From contig JBFWMG010000061.1 of NCBI GenBank assembly GCA_050251715.1, positions 1 through 9,916 of the forward strand: 9,916 nucleotides of DNA, read 5' to 3'. Made by a program: the position numbers and the translations under genes. The DNA is from JBFWMG01 sp050251715. GTDB lineage: Bacteria > Desulfobacterota > Desulfovibrionia > Desulfovibrionales > Desulfovibrionaceae. Below the pieces are notes generated by a model. It saw nothing but the letters and a program-made list of their open reading frames with translations, had not been told where the DNA came from and ran no database searches. Shown here in pieces: positions 5,772 through 9,916 of this stretch; position 1 is the stretch's first letter; each line of letters begins with the position of its first letter.

Positions 5772-6785
5772 ATGATCGCGCCGCTTCTCATCACACTCGG
5801 CGACCCCAACGGCCTTGGGCCGGAACTGGTGTGCCGCCTCTTTTCGGGCGCCCGGCCCGAAGGCTCTTTCCTTGTCATTGGCCCGGAGTCATCCCTTGCG
5901 CCGCATCTGGCGCGCAGCGGCGCGCCCCGGTTCTGGACCCGCGCGGCATCCCCGCGTGAGGGGCTGGAGGCCGCGCGGCGCACGCCGGGCGCCGTTGTGT
6001 TGTACACGCCGCCCGAGCTGGCTGGATTCGTTCCCGACGTGGGCCGCGCCACGCCCGACGGGGGCCGCGCCGCCGGGATCAGCCTGGATGTGGCCTGCGG
6101 TCTGCTGTTGGCGGATGCGCCCGAGGAACGCGCCGCCGGTGTCGTCACCTGCCCGCTCAACAAGGCCATGCTCGCCGCCGCCGGATTCGCCTTTCCCGGC
6201 CACACCGAGTTTCTGGCCGAGCGCGCCGGACTGGGGCCGGACGGCGTGTGCATGCACCTGTGCGGCGACGTGTTGCGCGTCAGTCTGGTCACCACGCATC
6301 CGCCGCTGGCCGATGTGCCGCGCCTGGTCACCCGCGCCAAGATCGTGCGTTGCCTGCGCCTGACCGCCGAGTTGGTGCGCGCCCAGGGATTGGCCGGTCC
6401 CATCGGCGTGTGCGGGCTCAACCCCCATGCGGGTGAGAGCGGCACCATTGGCCGCGAGGAGATAGACACCATCATCCCGGCCGTGGAAGAGGCGCGGGGA
6501 CTGGGCATAGACGCCGTGGGCCCGCTGCCCGCGGACACGCTCTTCCACCGCGCGGCGCAGGGCGCGTTCGCCGCCGTGCTGGCCATGTACCACGACCAGG
6601 GGCTTGGCCCCCTGAAAACGCTCCATTTTTCCAGGGCCGTAAACGTGACGCTCGGGTTGCCCTTTGTGCGCACCTCGGTGGACCACGGCACGGGCTACGA
6701 TCTGGCGGGCCGCGACACGGCGGACACCGGCAGCCTGGCGGCGGCCATAGGGCTGGCGCGCACTCTGACCCAAGCAAGGGGATAA
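5772..6785 (+). CDS. pdxA: PdxA-family 4-hydroxythreonine-4-phosphate dehydrogenase
   Basis: A 337-residue PdxA-family protein (E. coli PdxA has 329). Hallmarks in order are the N-terminal TLGDPNGLGPEL (8-19), CPLNKA (127-132), GHTEFLA (143-149), VTTHPPL (173-179) with His176, NPHAGE (217-222) with His219, DTLFHRA (255-261), MYHDQGLGPLKTL (272-284) with His274, and RTSVDHGTGYDLAG (300-313). The three His residues correspond to the divalent-metal ligands of E. coli PdxA (His166, 211, 266, from memory). In vitamin B6 synthesis PdxA oxidises 4-phosphohydroxy-L-threonine with NAD(P)+ ahead of PdxJ. The family also includes paralogues acting on four-carbon acid-sugar phosphates. The ATG at 5772 follows GGGGCGG and directly precedes the family-conserved N-terminus. 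The gene ends 3 bases before hyuA, so it is the first gene of an operon and may have a non-B6 role there. Confidence 0.92.
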   Translation: MIAPLLITLGDPNGLGPELVCRLFSGARPEGSFLVIGPESSLAPHLARSGAPRFWTRAASPREGLEAARRTPGAVVLYTPPELAGFVPDVGRATPDGGRAAGISLDVACGLLLADAPEERAAGVVTCPLNKAMLAAAGFAFPGHTEFLAERAGLGPDGVCMHLCGDVLRVSLVTTHPPLADVPRLVTRAKIVRCLRLTAELVRAQGLAGPIGVCGLNPHAGESGTIGREEIDTIIPAVEEARGLGIDAVGPLPADTLFHRAAQGAFAAVLAMYHDQGLGPLKTLHFSRAVNVTLGLPFVRTSVDHGTGYDLAGRDTADTGSLAAAIGLARTLTQARG

Positions 6786-6788
6786 CGC

Positions 6789-8462
6789 ATGTATCTCGGT
6801 ATCGACGTGGGGGGCACGCATACGGACGCCGTGGTCCTGTCCGATGGCGCCATCGTGGCCCAGGCCAAGGTGGTCACCGACCACGACAACCTGCTCGCCT
6901 CGGTGCGCGCGGCGCTTGCCGCCGTGCTGGAGGAAGTGGACCCGGCGCGGGTCTCCCGCTTCAACTTGAGCACCACGCTGTCCACCAACAGCATCGTGGA
7001 AGGCAAGACCGAGGACGTGGGCGTGTTCGTGGCGCCCGGTCCGGGCATCGACACCGAGAATTTCCGTATCGGCGGCTATTTTTATATTCTGCCCGGTTCG
7101 GTGGACCACCGTGGCAAGGAGATACAGGAACTGGGCCTGGACGACCTGGAGGACGGCGCGGCGCGGTGCCGCGCGGCCGGGGTGCGCGTGTTCGCTTCCG
7201 TGGGCAAATTCTCCACCCGCAACCCGGCCCACGAAAACCGCGTGGCCGAGGCGCTGGCGGCCCAGGCCGACCACGTGACCCTGGGCCATCGCCTGTCCGG
7301 CATGCTCAATTTTCCCCGCCGCGTGTCCACGGCCTATTACAACGCGGCGGTGTGGCGCACCTACAACGTCTTTGCCGACGCCGTGGAGCAGGCGGTGGCC
7401 TTCCACGGCCTCACCTGCCCGTGCAACATCCTCAAGGCGGACGGCGGCACCATGCCGCTGCCCGTGTCGCGCCAGACGCCGGTGGAGTCCATCCTGTCCG
7501 GCCCGGCGGCCTCGGTCATGGGCATCATCGCCCTGTGCTCCATCCACGAGGACTGCGTGATCCTGGACATAGGCGGCACCACCACGGACATCGCGGTGTT
7601 CGCCTCGGGCACGCCGCTTCTGGAGCGTGACGGCATAGACGTGGGATCGTACCCCACGCTGGTGCGGGCGCTGAAGACCGTGTCCATAGGCATTGGCGGC
7701 GACTCGCACCTGCATGTGGTGTCGGGCGAGGTGCGCGTGGGGCCGGAACGGCGCGGTCTGGCCATGGCCCTGGGCGGCGCCGAGCCCACGCTCATCGACG
7801 CCGTGAACCACCTGGACATCACCGACGTGGGCGACAAGGCCGCGTCGAGCCGGGGCATCGAACGCCTGGCCGCATTGTGGGACATGTTCCCGGACAAGCT
7901 GGCCCGCGCCGCCGTGGATTTTGCCGTGGAGCGCATCAAGGGCGCGGTGGACGACATGGTGTGGGACGTGAACGAGAAGCCGGTCTACACCATCATAGAG
8001 CTGTTGCAGGGCAAGAAGATCGAACCCCAGAAAATCTATCTCATGGGCGGCCCGGCCAAGGCGTTCCAGGGGCTTTTGGCCGAGGCGCTGGGGCGCACCG
8101 TGGTGGTGCCCAAGGAATACGCCGTGGCCAACGCCATTGGCGCGGCGCTTACCCGCACCACCTGCGAGGTGGAGCTGTTCGCGGACACGCAAAAGCGGTC
8201 GCTGTTCATCCCCACGCTCGGCATCCAGGTGCCCATCGAGCAGAATTACAAGCTGCCCCAGGCCGAGGAGGACGCCAGGCGTTACCTGCGGGAACACCTG
8301 GAATCGCTGGGCGCGGCGGACGAATGCGCGGAACTGGATATTGTGGAGGCCAGTTCCTTCAACATGGTGGGCAACATGGGCACGCAGGGCCGCAATATCC
8401 GCGTGAAATGCCAGATCAGGCCCGGCATTCTTGCCAAGGCCACGAGGGACAGCGATGCTTGA
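6789..8462 (+). CDS. Hydantoinase/oxoprolinase (HyuA) family ATPase, short form
   Basis: A 557-residue member of the HyuA family, which has an ASKHA actin-like ATPase fold. Motifs are the phosphate-1 loop GIDVGGTHTD (4-13), STTLSTNSIVEG (61-72), ADGGTMPLP (217-225), ESILSGPAASV (233-243), the phosphate-2 loop DIGGTTTDIA (260-269), GIGGDS (301-306), GGPAKAF (420-426) and ANAIGAA (447-453). Relatives are ATP-dependent N-methylhydantoinase, 5-oxoprolinase and acetone/acetophenone carboxylase subunits. They use ATP to activate a carbonyl or lactam and usually work with a HyuB partner. Typical HyuA proteins have nearly 700 residues, so this one is short, and no HyuB gene is in the window. AAGGGGA (6776-6782) lies 6 bases before the ATG. 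The start is 3 bases after the pdxA stop, and the end overlaps the next gene by 8 bases, both signs of translational coupling. The substrate cannot be inferred. Confidence 0.88.
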   Translation: MYLGIDVGGTHTDAVVLSDGAIVAQAKVVTDHDNLLASVRAALAAVLEEVDPARVSRFNLSTTLSTNSIVEGKTEDVGVFVAPGPGIDTENFRIGGYFYILPGSVDHRGKEIQELGLDDLEDGAARCRAAGVRVFASVGKFSTRNPAHENRVAEALAAQADHVTLGHRLSGMLNFPRRVSTAYYNAAVWRTYNVFADAVEQAVAFHGLTCPCNILKADGGTMPLPVSRQTPVESILSGPAASVMGIIALCSIHEDCVILDIGGTTTDIAVFASGTPLLERDGIDVGSYPTLVRALKTVSIGIGGDSHLHVVSGEVRVGPERRGLAMALGGAEPTLIDAVNHLDITDVGDKAASSRGIERLAALWDMFPDKLARAAVDFAVERIKGAVDDMVWDVNEKPVYTIIELLQGKKIEPQKIYLMGGPAKAFQGLLAEALGRTVVVPKEYAVANAIGAALTRTTCEVELFADTQKRSLFIPTLGIQVPIEQNYKLPQAEEDARRYLREHLESLGAADECAELDIVEASSFNMVGNMGTQGRNIRVKCQIRPGILAKATRDSDA

Positions 8463-9774
8463 AGCCAAGAACAGACTCGGCCTGGTGTTTTTTCCGGCCT
8501 TTGACTGGTGCATCACCCCCACGCACCCGGAGCGCGAGGAGCGCCTGCTCTACACGCAGGACCAGTTGCGCGAGGAAGGGGTTTTCGACATCGCGGGCAT
8601 CACCGAATACAAGCCCGACATCGCCACCCGCGAGGACGTGGAGCGCGTGCACTTCTGCATGCCCAGCGTGGAGGCGGTCACCACCCAGTCGCACATGATA
8701 AGCGCGGGCGGGGCCATCAAGGCGGCCAAGCTGGTCATGGAAAAGGAGGAGGAAAAGGCGTTCGCCCTGGTGCGCCCGCCCGGCCACCACTCCATGAAGG
8801 TGGTGCACGGCAACCGTGGCTTCTGCAACATCAATATCGAAGCCGTGATGAACGAGTACATCCGCGAGCAGTATGGTCCGCTCAAGATCGCGGTGGTGGA
8901 TACCGACTGCCACCACGGCGACGGCACCGAGGACGTGTACTGGAACGACCGCAACACGCTGTTCATTTCCATGCACCAGGATGGCCGCACCCTGTACCCC
9001 GGCACCGGGTTTCCCCACGAGTTGGGCGGGGTCAACGCCCTGGGCCGCAACATCAACATCCCCCTGCCGCCCAAGACCTCGGACGAGGGCTTTCTCTACG
9101 TCATCGACAACGTGGTGCTGCCCATCCTGGAGGATTTCAAGCCCGACCTCATCATCAACTCGGCGGGGCAGGACAACCATTTCACCGACCCCATCACCAA
9201 CATGAATTTTTCGGCGCGCGGCTATGCGCTGCTCAACCAGCGGCTCAACCCGGACATCGCGGTGCTGGAGGGCGGCTACTCCATCCAGGGCGCGCTGCCC
9301 TATGTGAACCTGGGCATCGTGCTGGCCATGGCGGGCGTGGACTTTGACGGCGTGCGCGAGCCCAATTTCGATCCCGACGCCCTGCGCCAGGATCACAAGA
9401 CCACGGAATACATCAAGGAGTTGTCCGAGCAGGTGCGGGGGGTGTACTTCCACCCGCCCAGCGCGCCCAAGCAGGGGGACCGCGAAGGCGACTACTGGGT
9501 GCGCCTGAAGGACATCTATTACGACACCGACCACATCAGCGAAAGCCAGGTGGAGACCGTGTCCATCTGCGGCGACTGCTCCGGCGTGGTCAAGATCGAA
9601 ACCTGGTCGAACCTCAATCCGCTCTCTGTGGGCGTGGAGATCCCCATCGACGCCTGCGACCGCTGCCGCGGCCTGGGCATCCGCATGTTCGAGGAGGCGC
9701 AGCTCAAGGGCAACTACCGCTACCTCCAGTGCATCAACAGGCGGGACAAGCAGTACACCCAGTACGGCTTCTAA
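8455..9774 (+). CDS. Histone-deacetylase-superfamily zinc amidohydrolase with C-terminal CxxC pair
   Basis: A 439-residue protein of the HDAC/acetylpolyamine amidohydrolase/acetoin-utilisation superfamily (arginase-deacetylase fold). The catalytic domain (about 1-300) has RPPGHH (107-112) with the charge-relay His111/His112, DTDCHHGDG (149-157) with predicted Zn ligands Asp151 and His153, SAGQDNHFTDP (236-246) with the third ligand Asp240, and LEGGYS (271-276) with Tyr275 as transition-state stabiliser. All catalytic residues are therefore kept, and hydrolysis of an N-acyl amide is predicted. The part from about 310 onward is outside the usual domain and carries C372-x2-C375 and C401-x2-C404, a likely zinc-ribbon-like site. 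The ATG at 8455 overlaps the hyuA stop by 8 bases and is preceded by GAGGGA (8444-8449). The frame is open 24 bases upstream, but this start has the better ribosome-binding site. Histones are not the expected substrate; polyamine-like or other N-acyl small molecules are more likely. Confidence 0.9.
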   Translation: MLEAKNRLGLVFFPAFDWCITPTHPEREERLLYTQDQLREEGVFDIAGITEYKPDIATREDVERVHFCMPSVEAVTTQSHMISAGGAIKAAKLVMEKEEEKAFALVRPPGHHSMKVVHGNRGFCNINIEAVMNEYIREQYGPLKIAVVDTDCHHGDGTEDVYWNDRNTLFISMHQDGRTLYPGTGFPHELGGVNALGRNINIPLPPKTSDEGFLYVIDNVVLPILEDFKPDLIINSAGQDNHFTDPITNMNFSARGYALLNQRLNPDIAVLEGGYSIQGALPYVNLGIVLAMAGVDFDGVREPNFDPDALRQDHKTTEYIKELSEQVRGVYFHPPSAPKQGDREGDYWVRLKDIYYDTDHISESQVETVSICGDCSGVVKIETWSNLNPLSVGVEIPIDACDRCRGLGIRMFEEAQLKGNYRYLQCINRRDKQYTQYGF

Positions 9775-9805
9775 CGGGCGGGCGGCATAGTTGGCAAAGA
9801 GTTCC

Positions 9806-9883
9806 GGGGGAAGGAGAGAGGAAAGGGAAAACCCCTTTTTCCAAGCATAAAAAGGGGTTTTCCCTTTCCTCTCTCCTTCCCCC
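9806..9883. repeat. Perfect 35-bp inverted repeat after the pdxA-hyuA-deacetylase operon
   Basis: Left arm 9806-9840 and right arm 9849-9883 are perfect reverse complements with an 8-base loop (9841-9848). The left arm starts with about 25 purines and ends CCCCTTTTT; the right arm begins AAAAAGGGG. Transcribed RNA would form a very stable hairpin, so it probably ends or protects the operon mRNA. However, no T-tract follows the full stem. The only T-tract is at the tip of the left arm (9836-9840), after GGGAAAACCCC, which might act as a small terminator in either direction because the element is symmetric. It could also be a dispersed repeat element of the genome. Confidence 0.85.
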
Positions 9884-9915
9884 AGACCCCCATCCTCTCT
9901 CCTCTCTCTTTCCCC
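9858..9915 (+). repeat. Polypyrimidine tract with repeated TCCTCTCTCCT
   Basis: Fifty-eight bases contain only four purines (9884-9886 and 9892). The 11-mer TCCTCTCTCCT begins at 9867 and again at 9893. TTCCTCTCTCCTT (9866-9878) is a perfect mirror repeat, a sequence type that can form intramolecular triplex DNA. The tract overlaps the right arm of the inverted repeat and continues to the window edge, so its full length is unknown. Confidence 0.7.
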
Positions 9916-9916
9916 A

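Noticed and set aside
5889..8522. 877-codon open frame on the minus strand opposite pdxA and hyuA
   Set aside because: It spans two well-supported genes and their junction, and its composition (His, Arg, Gly, Ala) is typical of a shadow frame in high-GC DNA.
1..9916. CRISPR array, insertion sequence, tRNA or phage element
   Set aside because: No regularly spaced repeats, transposase-like frame, tRNA cloverleaf or phage gene was seen. The only long repeats are the inverted repeats described.

Overview
The window reads as a chromosomal segment of a GC-rich Gram-negative bacterium. The long stop-free antisense frames, strong G/C preference at third codon positions, the 5S rRNA 3' end and the mix of genes would fit a Desulfovibrio-type member of the Desulfobacterota. 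That placement is recollection-based and only moderately certain. All well-supported genes lie on the + strand.

Layout: (1) Positions 1-110 hold the 3' part of a 5S rRNA gene and a perfect rRNA-operon terminator, so an rRNA operon ends at the left edge. (2) Positions 111-797 contain no convincing gene. (3) Positions 798-3160 form a three-gene stress-type cluster: an atypical protein-kinase-fold protein, a single-domain universal stress protein (Usp) and a tandem two-domain Usp. These genes use visibly more A/T-ending codons than the rest of the window. (4) Positions 3161-3539 are non-coding and end in a plausible sigma-70 promoter. (5) Positions 3540-5222 encode an EttA-type ABC-F translation factor, followed by an AT-rich patch with nested inverted repeats, a possible small RNA and a clear intrinsic terminator (5355-5387). 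(6) Positions 5388-5771 are a non-coding leader rich in hairpins. (7) Positions 5772-9774 are a tightly packed operon: a PdxA-family dehydrogenase, a short hydantoinase/oxoprolinase-family (HyuA) ATPase and a histone-deacetylase-superfamily amidohydrolase with a C-terminal CxxC...CxxC extension. (8) The right edge (9775-9916) holds a perfect 35-bp inverted repeat running into a long polypyrimidine tract.

The kinase-like/Usp cluster suggests a nucleotide- or phosphorylation-linked stress module. The pdxA-hyuA-deacetylase operon, with a 3-nt gap and an 8-nt gene overlap, is the most interesting part. It combines an NAD(P)-dependent dehydrogenase, an ATP-dependent lactam/amide-activating ATPase and a zinc amidohydrolase. 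This is what one would expect of a catabolic or salvage route for a nitrogen-containing (N-acyl, cyclic amide or hydroxy-amino acid) compound, but the substrate cannot be read from the sequence.
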